64,000 nucleotides of DNA from [Mycobacterium] nativiensis (GTDB lineage Bacteria > Actinomycetota > Actinomycetes > Mycobacteriales > Mycobacteriaceae): contig NZ_CP083986.1 in the NCBI RefSeq assembly GCF_020172685.1, positions 5,210,447-5,274,446 of the forward strand, in the 5' to 3' direction. The position numbers and the translations under genes were made by a program. Below are positions 34,418 to 44,157 of this stretch, piece by piece (the stretch's first letter is position 1; each line of letters starts with the position of its first letter). Below the pieces are notes generated by a model. That model was not told where the DNA came from. It was given only the letters and a program-made list of their open reading frames with translations, and ran no database searches.

Positions 34418-34447
34418 TTGGTCGGGGGCCCTCCGGTGCGGTAATCT
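34418..34447 (+). promoter_or_regulatory. Promoter of tRNA-Ile/tRNA-Ala
   Basis: TTGGTC (34418-34423) and TAATCT (34442-34447) are separated by 18 bases, a reasonable housekeeping-type promoter ending about 20 bases before tRNA-Ile. Confidence 0.5.
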
Positions 34448-34468
34448 CGGCGCTCGGTCATAGACGAC

Positions 34469-34542
34469 GGGCCTATAGCTCAGGCGGTTAGAGCGCTTCG
34501 CTGATAACGAAGAGGTCGGAGGTTCGAGTCCTCCTAGGCCCA
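34469..34542 (+). tRNA. ileT: tRNA-Ile (GAU)
   Basis: A full cloverleaf can be drawn: acceptor GGGCCTA/TAGGCCC, D stem GCTC/GAGC, anticodon stem CTTCG/CGAAG with loop CTGATAA (anticodon GAT), T stem GGAGG/CCTCC. CCA is not encoded and must be added by PcnA. Confidence 0.98.
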
Positions 34543-34555
34543 CTAGTCCCCATCG

Positions 34556-34628
34556 GGGGCCTTAGCTCAGTTGGTAGAGCGCTGCCTTTGCAAGGCAGAT
34601 GTCAGGAGTTCGAATCTCCTAGGCTCCA
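34556..34628 (+). tRNA. alaT: tRNA-Ala (UGC)
   Basis: Cloverleaf: acceptor GGGGCCT/AGGCTCC with one G-T pair, D stem GCTC/GAGC, anticodon stem CTGCC/GGCAG with loop TTTGCAA (anticodon TGC), T stem AGGAG/CTCCT. CCA is not encoded. It lies 13 bases after tRNA-Ile, so both share a transcript. A GCCGTA/TACGGC inverted repeat follows within 30 bases. Confidence 0.98.
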
Positions 34629-34667
34629 CAAAGCCGTATGGCGGCCGTTTACGGCGGCGTCCGGCAC

Positions 34668-35084
34668 CTACAGTTTGGGCTGCGCGTCCACGCTCGGTGG
34701 GCGCGGCGAGGGTTCCTCGGCCTGACTCGAGCGGCGAATCAGCACCGCGACGACTCCACCTGCCAGCAGCGCCGCAGCGGCCGCTCCGGCGATCACCCAG
34801 AACCGGCGGATCCGGCGCCGTGCCGGCGGTCCTTCGAGCAGCTCCGGCAGACCGGCGATCACCTCCTGTGCGGCGGCTATCCCCTCGGAGGCCGCTTCGG
34901 CCACCTGGTGGGCCAGCCGGCTCTCGCGGTAGCGCCGGCGCAGCTCCCCCGCGCCCCGGTACACCGCGGCCCCGCTGAGCCCGACAGCGCCGCGGGCCAC
35001 GTCCACCGGCCCGGCTGCGGTATGGGCCAACCCGCGTGTCAGGCGTTCCCGATGGGTCAGGGGGCTCTCCGTGGACAGGCGCAT
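34668..35084 (-). CDS. cwsA: Cell wall synthesis protein CwsA
   Basis: Protein of 138 residues matching Rv0008c. Seen are [20 protein letters not shown], a basic helix [19 protein letters not shown], one membrane helix ([20 protein letters not shown]) and the tail [13 protein letters not shown]. In mycobacteria CwsA works with the pole organiser Wag31 and with CrgA, whose gene is nearby. The ATG at 35084 is supported by a leaderless -10. Confidence 0.9.
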   Translation of the reverse strand: MRLSTESPLTHRERLTRGLAHTAAGPVDVARGAVGLSGAAVYRGAGELRRRYRESRLAHQVAEAASEGIAAAQEVIAGLPELLEGPPARRRIRRFWVIAGAAAAALLAGGVVAVLIRRSSQAEEPSPRPPSVDAQPKL

Positions 35085-35091
35085 GGTCGCA

Positions 35092-35097
35092 ACGCTA
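35092..35097 (-). promoter_or_regulatory. Leaderless -10 (TAGCGT) of cwsA
   Basis: On the minus strand TAGCGT ends 7 bases before the cwsA ATG and no ribosome site is present. Confidence 0.5.
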
Positions 35098-35124
35098 CCC
35101 GTGACGCAGCACACCGCGCCGCGA

Positions 35125-35673
35125 ATGGCACACTGTGATCCCATGACCACCAGCCCAATCGCCACCGCAACCGCGACCCTGCACACCAACCGCGGCGACA
35201 TCAAGATCGCGCTGTTCGGCAACCACGCCCCCAAGACCGTCGGTAACTTCGTCGGGCTGGCTCAGGGGACCAAGGAGTACTCCACCGCCAACGCCTCCGG
35301 CGGTTCGTCGGGCCCGTTCTACGACGGCGCGGTGTTCCACCGAGTGATCGGTGGCTTCATGATCCAGGGCGGCGACCCGACCGGCACCGGTCGCGGCGGC
35401 CCGGGCTACAAGTTCGAGGACGAGTTCCACCCCGAGCTGGTGTTCGACAAGCCCTACCTGCTGGCGATGGCCAACGCCGGCCCCGGCACCAACGGGTCGC
35501 AGTTCTTCATCACGGTCGGCCAGACCCCGCACCTGAACCGCAAGCACACCATCTTCGGCGAGATCGTCGACCCCGACTCGCAGCGCGTCGTGGACGCGAT
35601 CGCCACCACCTCGACCGACCGCAACGACCGGCCGACCGAGCCGGTCGTGATCGAGTCGGTGACCGTCTCCTAG
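35125..35673 (+). CDS. ppiA: Peptidyl-prolyl cis-trans isomerase (cyclophilin)
   Basis: A 182-residue cyclophilin that speeds proline isomerisation. Typical motifs are [73 protein letters not shown] and [12 protein letters not shown]. No signal peptide is seen. The start at 35125 aligns with the M. tuberculosis protein; the ATG at 35143 is an alternative. The gene diverges from cwsA and is convergent with the PH-domain gene. Confidence 0.95.
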   Translation: MAHCDPMTTSPIATATATLHTNRGDIKIALFGNHAPKTVGNFVGLAQGTKEYSTANASGGSSGPFYDGAVFHRVIGGFMIQGGDPTGTGRGGPGYKFEDEFHPELVFDKPYLLAMANAGPGTNGSQFFITVGQTPHLNRKHTIFGEIVDPDSQRVVDAIATTSTDRNDRPTEPVVIESVTVS

Positions 35674-35691
35674 ACGGGGTCGTGAACGTCG

Positions 35692-35720
35692 CTCAGCGGC
35701 CGGTGTAGCCGGCCGCTGAG
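35692..35720. terminator. Strong hairpin between convergent ppiA and Rv0010c-like genes
   Basis: A perfect 12-bp stem, CTCAGCGGCCGG and CCGGCCGCTGAG, closes a 5-base loop. It includes the last codons of the minus-strand gene. There is no T-run on either side, the form common in mycobacteria. It probably protects or ends both mRNAs. Confidence 0.6.
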
Positions 35721-36124
35721 AGCACGTCGAATACGTCGCGCGGGTCGGTACCCAGATCCCACCGCGACAGGATCAACAGTTCGTCGTCGTCCGTCTCGAT
35801 CTCCAGCAGACGCTGCGTGCGTCCGATGCGCTGGAACTCGGTGACGCGTACCCGCGTGAGGCTGCCGCGGGTCAGCAGACGAGTGCGCACCCAGCCCCGG
35901 ACGGCCAGACCCTCGGGGGTCAGCGCGAGCTTCGGGCGTGCGTGCCAGGAGAAACCGGCAAACACCAGCAGGCCGAATCCGGCAATACCGGCTACCAGCC
36001 GGCTCGCCGGATCTGTGGCGAGCGTCACAGCGCTGATAGCCAACAATGTGCCGCCGACCGCGCAACCGGCGATGCCGCCGGCTGAGGGAGACCAGTGTGT
36101 TTGCTTGAACGCGTTCTCAGTCAA
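35693..36124 (-). CDS. PH-domain membrane protein (Rv0010c-like)
   Basis: This 143-residue protein has two N-terminal membrane helices (about 15-60) and a cytoplasmic bacterial PH-type domain (ARPKLALTPEGLAVRGWV to LLEIETDDDELLILSRWDLG). The function is unknown. The only start available is TTG at 36124, with AGGTCGAG just upstream. Length and C-terminal TDPRDVFDVLSAAGYTGR fit the M. tuberculosis homologue. Confidence 0.85.
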   Translation of the reverse strand: MTENAFKQTHWSPSAGGIAGCAVGGTLLAISAVTLATDPASRLVAGIAGFGLLVFAGFSWHARPKLALTPEGLAVRGWVRTRLLTRGSLTRVRVTEFQRIGRTQRLLEIETDDDELLILSRWDLGTDPRDVFDVLSAAGYTGR

Positions 36125-36144
36125 CTCGACCTGCGGTTTCGAGG

Positions 36145-36193
36145 TTATCTACAGGAGTTGTCCACATTGGGGATGAATCACATCGTTGTGATT
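36145..36193. promoter_or_regulatory. DnaA-box pair and inverted repeat upstream of Rv0010c-like gene
   Basis: TTATCTACA (36145-36153) and TTGTCCACA (36158-36166) are same-strand DnaA-box-like sites; the second is a perfect mycobacterial box. A perfect inverted repeat AATCACA/TGTGATT with a 4-base loop follows (36176-36193). All lie in the 140-base crgA-to-Rv0010c gap. Confidence 0.5.
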
Positions 36194-36264
36194 GAGCAAT
36201 CGCTTGGTTCCCCCGCTGGCATCGCCGACCGCCCGATCTCACCGAAATCAGGGTCCGAATCGGC

Positions 36265-36546
36265 TCAACGCCAGCGCATGGTGAGCAACAAACCCGAGAT
36301 CATGAAGGCAAACGCGATCGCGTAGTTCCACGGGCCCAGCTCGCTCATCCAGTTCAGGGCGGCGGGAGTGTCCAGCCCGGTGGCAGCCAGCTGGTAGACC
36401 ATCAACCACACCAACCCGAAAAGCATCAGGCCCAGAAACAGCCCGATGAACCAGCCGCTCGACGGCCCGGCCTTGACCTTGACCGGGGTACGGCTCACCG
36501 ACGAGGGGGTGAAGCTTGTCTTCTTGCGAACCTTCGACTTGGGCAT
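36265..36546 (-). CDS. crgA: Cell division protein CrgA
   Basis: Septal protein of 93 residues, with a basic N-terminus ([16 protein letters not shown]) and two membrane helices ([19 protein letters not shown] and [16 protein letters not shown]). CrgA recruits FtsI, FtsQ and CwsA in mycobacteria. Its gene lies two genes from cwsA. Confidence 0.95.
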   Translation of the reverse strand: MPKSKVRKKTSFTPSSVSRTPVKVKAGPSSGWFIGLFLGLMLFGLVWLMVYQLAATGLDTPAALNWMSELGPWNYAIAFAFMISGLLLTMRWR

Positions 36547-36638
36547 CGGTACCTCGGGACAGTGCGGCGTGAAGCTGCGAGGATGGGTCAGGTACGAGAT
36601 TAACCCAGCAGGGTGCGACGGCGAGAATTGGAGAGCCG

Positions 36639-37400
36639 ATGGAGCACGACCGGCCGGCGCCCCCCGGCCGCAGCTTCCCCTGGCGGTTCGGCGTTCCGCT
36701 GGTCTGTCTCCTGGCCGGGCTGCTGCTGGCCGCCACCCACGGCGTGTCCGGCGGCAAGGAGATTCGCCGCGGCGACGCCCCCCGCCTGGTCGACCTGGTC
36801 CGCTCCACCCAGTCCACCGTCGACCGCCTCACCGACCAGCACGACACCCTGGCGGCCGCGGTCCGCGCGGTGCACGGGCGGGGCGCCGGCGCCGCACTGT
36901 CGGCAATGCGCAACCGGACCGATCAACTCGCCGAGGCCGCGGGCCTGGACGCGATGCACGGCCCCGGCCTGGTGGTGACGCTCACCGACGCACAGCGCGA
37001 CGCCAACGGCCGGTTCCCCAGGGACGCCTCACCCGATGATCTTGTGGTGCACCAGCAGGACATCTCCGCGGTCCTCAACGCGCTGTGGACCGCGGGCGCC
37101 GAAGCCGTCCAGATGCAGGACCAGCGGATCACCGCTGCGTCGGCGCCGCGCTGCGTCGGAAACACCCTGTTACTGGGTGGCCGCACCTACAGTCCGCCTT
37201 ACGTGGTGACCGCGATCGGTGACCCGCAGGCGATGCAGGACGCCCTGGCCGCCGCACCTCTGGTCACGCTGTACAAGCAATACGTGATCCGGTTCGGTCT
37301 GGGCTACAGCGAGCAGGTCAGCACGGACCTGCGGGTGGTCGAGACCCAGGGGCCGGCGCGGATGCGCTATGCCGTACCCGCCGGGCCGGTCGACTACTGA
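36639..37400 (+). CDS. DUF881 family protein (Rv0012-like)
   Basis: This 253-residue protein has one N-terminal membrane anchor ([20 protein letters not shown]), a coiled-coil-like segment ([20 protein letters not shown]) and a DUF881 domain outside the membrane ([49 protein letters not shown]). Family members sit near division genes; no enzyme role is known. GGAGA lies 5 bases before the ATG. It diverges from crgA. Confidence 0.9.
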   Translation: MEHDRPAPPGRSFPWRFGVPLVCLLAGLLLAATHGVSGGKEIRRGDAPRLVDLVRSTQSTVDRLTDQHDTLAAAVRAVHGRGAGAALSAMRNRTDQLAEAAGLDAMHGPGLVVTLTDAQRDANGRFPRDASPDDLVVHQQDISAVLNALWTAGAEAVQMQDQRITAASAPRCVGNTLLLGGRTYSPPYVVTAIGDPQAMQDALAAAPLVTLYKQYVIRFGLGYSEQVSTDLRVVETQGPARMRYAVPAGPVDY

Positions 37401-37432
37401 CTGGGCGCCGCCGCCCGCCATCAACACGGCGG

Positions 37433-37438
37433 TAGCCT
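37433..37438 (+). promoter_or_regulatory. Leaderless -10 (TAGCCT) of trpG
   Basis: TAGCCT ends 7 bases before the trpG GTG. The gap of about 45 bases after DUF881 holds no ribosome site, so an own leaderless transcript is likely. Confidence 0.5.
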
Positions 37439-37445
37439 GTCATTC

Positions 37446-38111
37446 GTGCGGATCCTGGTCGTCGACAACTACGACAGCTTTGTGTTCAACCTGGTGCAGT
37501 ACCTGGGCCAGTTGGGTGTCAAGGCCGACGTCTGGCGCAACGACGACGAGCGCCTGGCCGATCCGGCCGCTGCGGTGGCGGGCTTCGACGGCGTACTGCT
37601 GAGCCCCGGGCCGGGTACCCCGGAACGTGCCGGCGCCTCGATCGCCCTGGTCGGCGCATGCGCGGCGGGCCGGATCCCGGTGTTGGGCGTGTGCCTGGGA
37701 CATCAGGCGATCGGCGTCGCGTTCGGCGGCACCGTGGGCCGGGCGCCGGAGCTGCTGCACGGCAAGACCAGCACGGTCTTCCACACCGACGCCGGTGTAC
37801 TCAAGGGCCTGCCGGATCCGTTCACCGCGACCCGGTATCACTCGCTGACGATCCTGCCGGAAACCATGCCCGCCGACCTCGAGGTCACGGCGCGTACCCG
37901 GGGCGGGGTGATCATGGGTGTGCGGCACACCGAGCTGCCCATCCACGGCGTGCAGTTCCACCCGGAGTCCATCCTCACCGAGGGCGGCCACCGGATGCTG
38001 GCCAACTGGCTGGGCTACTGCGGCTACCCGTGCGATGACGCGGTGGTGCGCCGGCTGGAAGAGGAGATCGCGGCCACGGTGCAGACCGCGCGCCCGCCTG
38101 CTCCGGTGTAA
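37446..38111 (+). CDS. trpG: Glutamine amidotransferase of anthranilate/aminodeoxychorismate synthase
   Basis: Class I amidotransferase of 221 residues. Catalytic Cys is in [17 protein letters not shown], and His-Glu in [14 protein letters not shown]. The N-terminal [19 protein letters not shown] and [12 protein letters not shown] are typical. It passes ammonia from glutamine to TrpE or PabB; in mycobacteria one TrpG/PabA protein probably serves both tryptophan and folate synthesis. It is convergent with pknB, 16 bases apart. Confidence 0.93.
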   Translation: MRILVVDNYDSFVFNLVQYLGQLGVKADVWRNDDERLADPAAAVAGFDGVLLSPGPGTPERAGASIALVGACAAGRIPVLGVCLGHQAIGVAFGGTVGRAPELLHGKTSTVFHTDAGVLKGLPDPFTATRYHSLTILPETMPADLEVTARTRGGVIMGVRHTELPIHGVQFHPESILTEGGHRMLANWLGYCGYPCDDAVVRRLEEEIAATVQTARPPAPV

Positions 38112-38127
38112 ATACCCGAACCTGCAG

Positions 38128-40002
38128 CTACTGGCCGAAGCGCAGCGTGATGTTGCCGTCGGTATTGACGCCCTGCCCGGCCGACGGGCTCTGGGATTGC
38201 ACCCGGTTGTGCCCGGACCCGCCGGCGTCGACGTCGGCGCCCTTGACCAGCATCCCGGTCCACCCCAGTGCCCGCAGCTGCGGTTCGGCGTCGGTCCAGA
38301 ACATGCCGGCCAGATCGGGCATCACGAACTGGTTGCCCCGTGAAACCCGCAGCTCGATGACACCGTCGACCGGAGCGGTCTCCCCGGTGGGCGGGCTGGT
38401 GGCGATCACCTCGCCTGCCGGCCGGGGGCTGTCGACGGTCACCTCGGTGATCTTGGTGAAGCCGTAGACGGTCAGGTTCTTCTGCGCCAGCTCCACGGTC
38501 TGGCCGGTCACGTCGGGCACCGCCTTGGTGGCCGGGCCGGTGCCCATCACGATCACGATCTCGTTGGTGATCGCCGTGGTCTGGTTGGCCGGCGGATTGG
38601 TGCCGACCACCTTGTCCTTCAGCTCCGGGGTGGACGGCGAGTCGACCTGCTTGAACTTGCCGAATCCGGCGGCGGTCAGCTTCTTGACGGCGTCGGCGTA
38701 GCTCAATGAGGCGACGTCGGGCAGCTGACGCTGTTCGGGCCCGTAGGACACGTGGACGGTGATCTTGTCGCCCTTGTTCGCCGGGGCGCCCGCGGGCGGG
38801 TCGGTGCTGATCACATGGTCCGGCGGCACGTCGGAGTCGGACCGCTGCTCGGTGCGGGTCTTGAAACCCTTGTTCTGCAGTTCGGCGATCGCGTCGACCG
38901 ACGCCCGATTTCGGACGTCGGGAACCTGAATCTGGTGGGTGCTCCCACCGAAACTGTTGATCGACACGGTGACGATCACGGTCAGCACCGCCAGCACGAT
39001 CGCGGCGATCAGCCAACGGCCCACCGAACCGGGCCGTTCGTGGCCGAAGTCGAGTTGCTGCCGCGGCAGCGGGTCGGTCTGCGGGCCGCCGCCATCACCC
39101 GGCCGGGGCGTCATGAGCGAGGCACGGTCGGCCTCGGTGAGCACCCGGGGTGCCTCCGGCTTCTCCCCGTTGTGCACCCGCACCAGATCGGCACGCATCT
39201 CGGCGGCCGTCTGGTAGCGGTTGTCCGGGTTCTTGGTCAGTGCCTTGAGCACCACCGCGTCCAGGTCGGCGGGTAGGCCGGGGAGGCGCTCCGACGGCGG
39301 GACCGGGTCCTCGCGGACATGCTGGTAGGCCACGGCCACCGGTGAGTCACCGACGAAAGGTGGGTCGCCGGTGAGGATCTCGTACAACACGCAGCCCAGC
39401 GAATACACGTCGGAGCGGGCGTCGACGGTGTCGCCGCGGGCCTGCTCGGGCGACAGGTACTGGGCGGTGCCGATCACCGCCGCGGTCTGGGTCACGCTGT
39501 TGCCGGCGTCGGCGACCGCCCGGGCGATGCCGAAGTCCATCACCTTCACCGCGTTGTGCTGGTCGATCATGATGTTCGCCGGCTTGACGTCGCGGTGGAT
39601 GATGCCGTGCTGGTGGCTGAAGTTCAGCGCCTGGCAGGCGTCCGCGATCACCTCGATGGCGCGCGTCGGCGGCATCGGGCCGTCGTTGTGCACGATGTCG
39701 CGCAGCGTGACGCCCTCGACGAGCTCCATCACGATGTAGGGCAGCGGGCCGGCGGGGGTCTCGGCCTCGCCGGTGTCGTACACCGCGACGATCGCCGGGT
39801 GGTTCAGCGCCGCCGCGTTCTGGGCCTCCCGCCGGAACCTCAGGTAGAAGCTGGGGTCGCGGGCCAGATCGGCGCGCAGCACCTTGACGGCCACCTCGCG
39901 GTGCAGCCGGGTGTCGACGGCCCGGTGCACCTCCGACATGCCGCCGAAGCCGAGGATCTCGCCGAGTTCGTAGCGGTCGGAGAGCCGCTGCGGGGTGGTC
40001 AT
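38128..40002 (-). CDS. pknB: Ser/Thr protein kinase PknB with PASTA repeats
   Basis: The protein has 624 residues. The cytoplasmic kinase domain (about 1-275) has [11 protein letters not shown] (P-loop), [10 protein letters not shown] (catalytic Lys), [18 protein letters not shown] and the activation loop [21 protein letters not shown] membrane helix follows ([19 protein letters not shown]), then four PASTA domains that bind muropeptides or lipid II. Substrates known in M. tuberculosis include CwlM and MurJ, both encoded here. The start overlaps the pknA stop (ATGA). The operon ends here. Confidence 0.98.
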   Translation of the reverse strand: MTTPQRLSDRYELGEILGFGGMSEVHRAVDTRLHREVAVKVLRADLARDPSFYLRFRREAQNAAALNHPAIVAVYDTGEAETPAGPLPYIVMELVEGVTLRDIVHNDGPMPPTRAIEVIADACQALNFSHQHGIIHRDVKPANIMIDQHNAVKVMDFGIARAVADAGNSVTQTAAVIGTAQYLSPEQARGDTVDARSDVYSLGCVLYEILTGDPPFVGDSPVAVAYQHVREDPVPPSERLPGLPADLDAVVLKALTKNPDNRYQTAAEMRADLVRVHNGEKPEAPRVLTEADRASLMTPRPGDGGGPQTDPLPRQQLDFGHERPGSVGRWLIAAIVLAVLTVIVTVSINSFGGSTHQIQVPDVRNRASVDAIAELQNKGFKTRTEQRSDSDVPPDHVISTDPPAGAPANKGDKITVHVSYGPEQRQLPDVASLSYADAVKKLTAAGFGKFKQVDSPSTPELKDKVVGTNPPANQTTAITNEIVIVMGTGPATKAVPDVTGQTVELAQKNLTVYGFTKITEVTVDSPRPAGEVIATSPPTGETAPVDGVIELRVSRGNQFVMPDLAGMFWTDAEPQLRALGWTGMLVKGADVDAGGSGHNRVQSQSPSAGQGVNTDGNITLRFGQ

Positions 40003-41222
40003 CGCGCGATCCAGCCGGAGGGGTGCGCCGGCGGGTGCGACTCGGGGCTGGACTCAGTGCTCGACGAGGTCGTCGGTGGCGACCCGGTGTCGGTGATGGT
40101 CGGGGTGGACGGCGCCAGGGAGCCGCCCGGACTCTTGGCGTTGACCACGATCAGCACCGCGATGATGATCGCCAGCGTGCCCAGCACCCCTGCCGCCCAC
40201 AGCAGGGCTCGCTGCCCGGCAGTGAAGGTGCGTCGCGGTGGCGGCGGGCGATGGTTGCCGGTGGTCCGCCGCACCGCGGTCTGCCGCGCCGACACCGGCG
40301 CGGCTGCGGCACGGGTGACCTGCCCCGACGGGATGGACGACGGCGCGGCCCGCCCGGGCGGCAGTGACTGGCTGGGCCGGGTCGGCCGGCGGCCGGATCG
40401 AACCGCGGCGACCGCGTCGGCGAACGGGCCGCCGCTGCGGTAGCGAGAGCCGGGGTTCTTGGCCAGCGTGATCTCGATGAGCTCGCGCACGTTGGGCGGC
40501 AACTCGGCCGGCAGCGGCGGCGGGGGCTCCTTGATGTGCTTCATCGCCACGGTCAAGGCGCCGTCGCCGGTGAACGGCCGGCGCCCGGACAGTACCTCGT
40601 AGCCGACCACGCCCAGGGAGTACACGTCACTGGCGGCGGTGGCGTCCTGACCCAGCGCCTGCTCCGGGGCGATGTACTGGGCAGTGCCCATCACCATGCC
40701 GGTCTGGGTGACCGGGGCGGCGTCGACGGCCTTGGCGATACCGAAGTCGGTGATCTTCACCTGCCCGGTGGGCGTGATCATGATGTTGCCGGGCTTGACG
40801 TCGCGGTGCACCAGCCCGGTGCTGTGCGCCACCTGCAGGGCCCGGCCAGTCTGCTCCAGCATGTCCAGCGCGTGCCGCAGCGACAGCCGCCCGGTCCGTT
40901 TGAGCACCGAGTTCAACGGCTCACCGTTGACCAGTTCCATCACCAGGAACGCGGTGCGGCCCTCGCCGTCCAGCTCGGTCTCGCCGTAGTCGTGCACGCT
41001 GGCGATGCCCGGATGGTTGAGCATCGCGGTGTTGCGGGCCTCGGCGCGGAACCGCTCGATGAATTCCGGGTCCGAGGAGAACTCGGGCTTGAGCACCTTC
41101 ACCGCGACGCGCCGGCCCAGCCGGTTGTCCACGGCCTCCCACACCTGGCCCATGCCGCCGGTGGCGATGAGCCGCTGCAAGCGGTACCGCCCGGCCAGCG
41201 CCGCTCCGACCTGCGGACTCAT
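39999..41222 (-). CDS. pknA: Ser/Thr protein kinase PknA
   Basis: Kinase of 407 residues: [40 protein letters not shown] and a [20 protein letters not shown] activation loop. A basic Pro-rich linker, one membrane helix ([21 protein letters not shown]) and a short outer Ser/Thr/Pro tail follow; there are no PASTA repeats. It controls cell shape and division with PknB. The ATG at 41222 overlaps the pbpA stop. Confidence 0.97.
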   Translation of the reverse strand: MSPQVGAALAGRYRLQRLIATGGMGQVWEAVDNRLGRRVAVKVLKPEFSSDPEFIERFRAEARNTAMLNHPGIASVHDYGETELDGEGRTAFLVMELVNGEPLNSVLKRTGRLSLRHALDMLEQTGRALQVAHSTGLVHRDVKPGNIMITPTGQVKITDFGIAKAVDAAPVTQTGMVMGTAQYIAPEQALGQDATAASDVYSLGVVGYEVLSGRRPFTGDGALTVAMKHIKEPPPPLPAELPPNVRELIEITLAKNPGSRYRSGGPFADAVAAVRSGRRPTRPSQSLPPGRAAPSSIPSGQVTRAAAAPVSARQTAVRRTTGNHRPPPPRRTFTAGQRALLWAAGVLGTLAIIIAVLIVVNAKSPGGSLAPSTPTITDTGSPPTTSSSTESSPESHPPAHPSGWIAR

Positions 41223-42697
41223 GATCGCCCCTGTAGCGCTGCTTCGATGACAGCCCGACCGATCGGCGCCGCCAGGGCACCACCGGTCGCCGACAGGCGG
41301 TCGCCGCCGTCTTCCACCACGACGGCAACGGCCACCTTGGGGGCGCTGGCCGGGGCGAAAGCGATGTACCACGCGTGCGGCGGCGTGTGCCGCGGATCGG
41401 GACCGTGCTCGGCGGTGCCCGTCTTCGACGCGATCTGTACGCCCGGGATGGCCCCCTCCTGCTGGGTCATTTTTTCGGCGTCGATCATCAGTTCAGTTAG
41501 CTTAGTCGCGACCTGCGAGGACACCGCACGGCGCTGTTCGCGAGGCGCAGTGGTCGCGATGCCCGCCAAGTCCGGCCCCTCCAGTCCGTCGACCAGGTAC
41601 GGCTGCATCGTCAGGCCGCCGTTGGCGATGGTCGCCGCGATCACCGCGTTCTTCAGCGGCGTGACCGCGACGTCCTTCTGGCCGATGCTGGTCATTCCCA
41701 GCGCCGCGGCGTCGCGGATCGGGCCGATCGTCGACTCGGCCACCTGCAGCGGAATGGGCTCGGGTGTGATGTCCAGGCCGAATCCCTGGGCGGTGGTGCG
41801 CAGCGCGTCGGCCCCGGTGCGGATGCCCAACTGGACGAAGGCGGTGTTACAGGATCGGGCGAACGCCACCCGCAGCGGGACGGTCGCCTCGTTGCCCTCG
41901 CAGGTGGTGCCGCCGTAGTTCTCCAGCGTGACGGTGCTGTTGGGCAACGCGGTGCGTGCCGCGTTGGTCAGGTGCTCGTTCTCGCTCATGCCGGCCTGCA
42001 GCGCGGCGGCCGTGGTGATCACCTTGAAAGTCGAGCCGGGCGGGTAGGTCTCGCTGATGGCCCGGTTGGTCAGTGGCGAGTCGGGGTTGTCGCGCAACCG
42101 CTGCCAGGCCTGACCCTGTTGAGCGGAATCGTGCGAGGACAACTGGTTGGGGTCATACGACGGCGTCGACACCAGCGACAGGATCTTGCCGGTGGACGGC
42201 TCCAGCGCCACCACCGCACCGCGGCAGCCGTCGGTGCAGCCCTTCTGCATCGCGTCCCAGCCGGCCTGCTGCACCCGGGGCCGGATGGTGGTCTGCACCG
42301 TGCCGCCCCGTGGGCTGCGACCGGTGAAGAAGTCGGCCAACCGCAGCCCGAACAGGCGCGGATCCGAGCCGTTGAGCACGCTGTCCTCGGCGCGCTCCAG
42401 GCCGCTGCTGGAGTAGCGCAGCGAATAGAACCCGGTGATCGGCGCGTACACCGCCGGGTCGGGGTAGATCCGCTGGTATTTGATCCGGTCGTCGGTCGCC
42501 ACGGAGTAGGCCAACAACTGGCCCGAGGCGGTGATCTGTCCGCGCTGACGGGAGTACTCGTCGAGCAACACACGCTGATTGCGCGGGTCGGCGCGCAGGC
42601 CGTCGGCGGCGAACACCTGGGTCAGCGTGGCGTTGCCCAGCAACAGGACTATGAGCGCCATCAGCGTCATCGTGACGCGGCGCAGCGAGGTATTCAT
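41219..42697 (-). CDS. pbpA: Penicillin-binding protein PbpA (class B transpeptidase)
   Basis: This 492-residue transpeptidase has an N-terminal membrane anchor (about 9-30), a dimerisation domain and a transpeptidase domain with STFK (in [16 protein letters not shown]), SCN (FARSCNTAF) and KTGT ([11 protein letters not shown]). It crosslinks peptidoglycan together with RodA. The start overlaps the rodA stop. Confidence 0.97.
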   Translation of the reverse strand: MNTSLRRVTMTLMALIVLLLGNATLTQVFAADGLRADPRNQRVLLDEYSRQRGQITASGQLLAYSVATDDRIKYQRIYPDPAVYAPITGFYSLRYSSSGLERAEDSVLNGSDPRLFGLRLADFFTGRSPRGGTVQTTIRPRVQQAGWDAMQKGCTDGCRGAVVALEPSTGKILSLVSTPSYDPNQLSSHDSAQQGQAWQRLRDNPDSPLTNRAISETYPPGSTFKVITTAAALQAGMSENEHLTNAARTALPNSTVTLENYGGTTCEGNEATVPLRVAFARSCNTAFVQLGIRTGADALRTTAQGFGLDITPEPIPLQVAESTIGPIRDAAALGMTSIGQKDVAVTPLKNAVIAATIANGGLTMQPYLVDGLEGPDLAGIATTAPREQRRAVSSQVATKLTELMIDAEKMTQQEGAIPGVQIASKTGTAEHGPDPRHTPPHAWYIAFAPASAPKVAVAVVVEDGGDRLSATGGALAAPIGRAVIEAALQGRS

Positions 42698-44157
42698 ACG
42701 CGCTCGATCACCGCCGTGCCGGTGTCACCGATCGGGGCGGGGCGTTGCGGCTGGGTGCTCAGCGGCCGGCGTGCGGCGTGCGAGACACGCAGCACGATCG
42801 CCAGCAGCACATAGTTGGCCAGCAGCGACGACCCGCCGTAGGACAACCACGGCGTGGTGAGCCCGGTCAGCGGAATCAACTTCGTGACACCCCCGACCAC
42901 GATGAACAGCTGAATGCCCAAGGTGGCAGCCAAACCGGCCGCCAGCAGCTTGCCGAAGCTGTCGCGGACCGCGATCGCCGTGCGCATGCCGCGCACGATC
43001 ACGATCGTGTACAGGATCAGCACACCGGCCAGTCCGACCAGACCCAGCTCCTCGCCGAACGCGGCGATGATGAAGTCCGTCGACACCGCGGGCACGTAGC
43101 CGGGCTGACCGTTGCCCAGCCCGGTGCCGAAGATCCCGCCGGTGGCGAAGCTGAACAGCGACTGCACCATCTGGTAGCCGACGCCCTCGGGATCGGCGAA
43201 CGGATCCAGCCAGGTCTGCACCCGCACCCGGACGTGGCTGAACATCAAATACGCAGCCACGCTGCCGGCGGCGAACAGCAGCATCCCGATCACCATCCAG
43301 CTGAACCGGCGGGTGGCCAGATACACCACCACCAGAAACGACGTGTACAGCAGCAGTGAGGTACCGAGGTCCTTCTCGAACGCCATCACCGCGACCGAGA
43401 TGACCCAGGCCGCCAGCAGCGGCGCCAAGTCGCGCGGGCGAGGCAGGTTCATACCCAGCACGTGCTTGCCGGCGCTGGTGAACAGCCCGCGCTTGGCCAC
43501 CAGTACCGCGGCGAAGAAGATCAACAGCAGGATCTTGGAGAATTCGGCGGGCTGAATCGAGAAGCCCGGCAGGCGAATCCAGATCTTGGCACCCTGCTGT
43601 TCGGATACCGACGCCGGCAGCAGGCCGGGGATCACCAGCAGCACCAGGCCGACCAGGCCGCAGATGTAGCCACTGGCGGCGAGCTGGCGATGGTCCTTGA
43701 GGAGCACCAGCACCAGGGCGAACACGATCACCCCGAGCAGCGTCCACAGCATCTGGGCGCCGGCACTCGGGCGCGCGCCGGCGCCGTCGACCCCGACACC
43801 CAGATCGATGCGGTGGATCATCACCAATCCGAGGCCGTTGAGCAGCGCCACCACCGGCAGCAGCAGTGGGTCGGCGTAGCGCGCCGAGTGCCGGATGACC
43901 AGGTGCGCAAAAGCGAACAGCACCAGAAAGGCCGTCCCGTAGCCGACCAGATCGGGGCGCAGGCCCTGTTCGTGGCCGGCCTCGACGATCAGCATCGCCA
44001 CCGCGATGATCACGGTCGCGAAGCACAGCAGCAGCAGTTCGGCATTGCGGCGATCGGGCAGCACTGGCGTCAGGGACACCGCCGGCTGCGGCTCTGTGGT
44101 CAATGCGCGCCGGTCCCTGTCATCGCTCCGCTCTGCATCGTCGCGGGCGCGGGTCAT
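42694..44157 (-). CDS. rodA: SEDS peptidoglycan polymerase RodA
   Basis: Membrane protein of 487 residues with about ten or more helices. Family signatures are PGFSIQPAEFSKILLLIFFA, FEKDLGTSLLLYTSFLVVVY (catalytic Asp region) and TTPWLSYGGSSLLANYVLL. It polymerises glycan strands from lipid II. The ATG at 44157 overlaps the pstP stop. A cytoplasmic N-terminal tail of about 40 residues precedes the first helix. Confidence 0.95.
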   Translation of the reverse strand: MTRARDDAERSDDRDRRALTTEPQPAVSLTPVLPDRRNAELLLLCFATVIIAVAMLIVEAGHEQGLRPDLVGYGTAFLVLFAFAHLVIRHSARYADPLLLPVVALLNGLGLVMIHRIDLGVGVDGAGARPSAGAQMLWTLLGVIVFALVLVLLKDHRQLAASGYICGLVGLVLLVIPGLLPASVSEQQGAKIWIRLPGFSIQPAEFSKILLLIFFAAVLVAKRGLFTSAGKHVLGMNLPRPRDLAPLLAAWVISVAVMAFEKDLGTSLLLYTSFLVVVYLATRRFSWMVIGMLLFAAGSVAAYLMFSHVRVRVQTWLDPFADPEGVGYQMVQSLFSFATGGIFGTGLGNGQPGYVPAVSTDFIIAAFGEELGLVGLAGVLILYTIVIVRGMRTAIAVRDSFGKLLAAGLAATLGIQLFIVVGGVTKLIPLTGLTTPWLSYGGSSLLANYVLLAIVLRVSHAARRPLSTQPQRPAPIGDTGTAVIERV

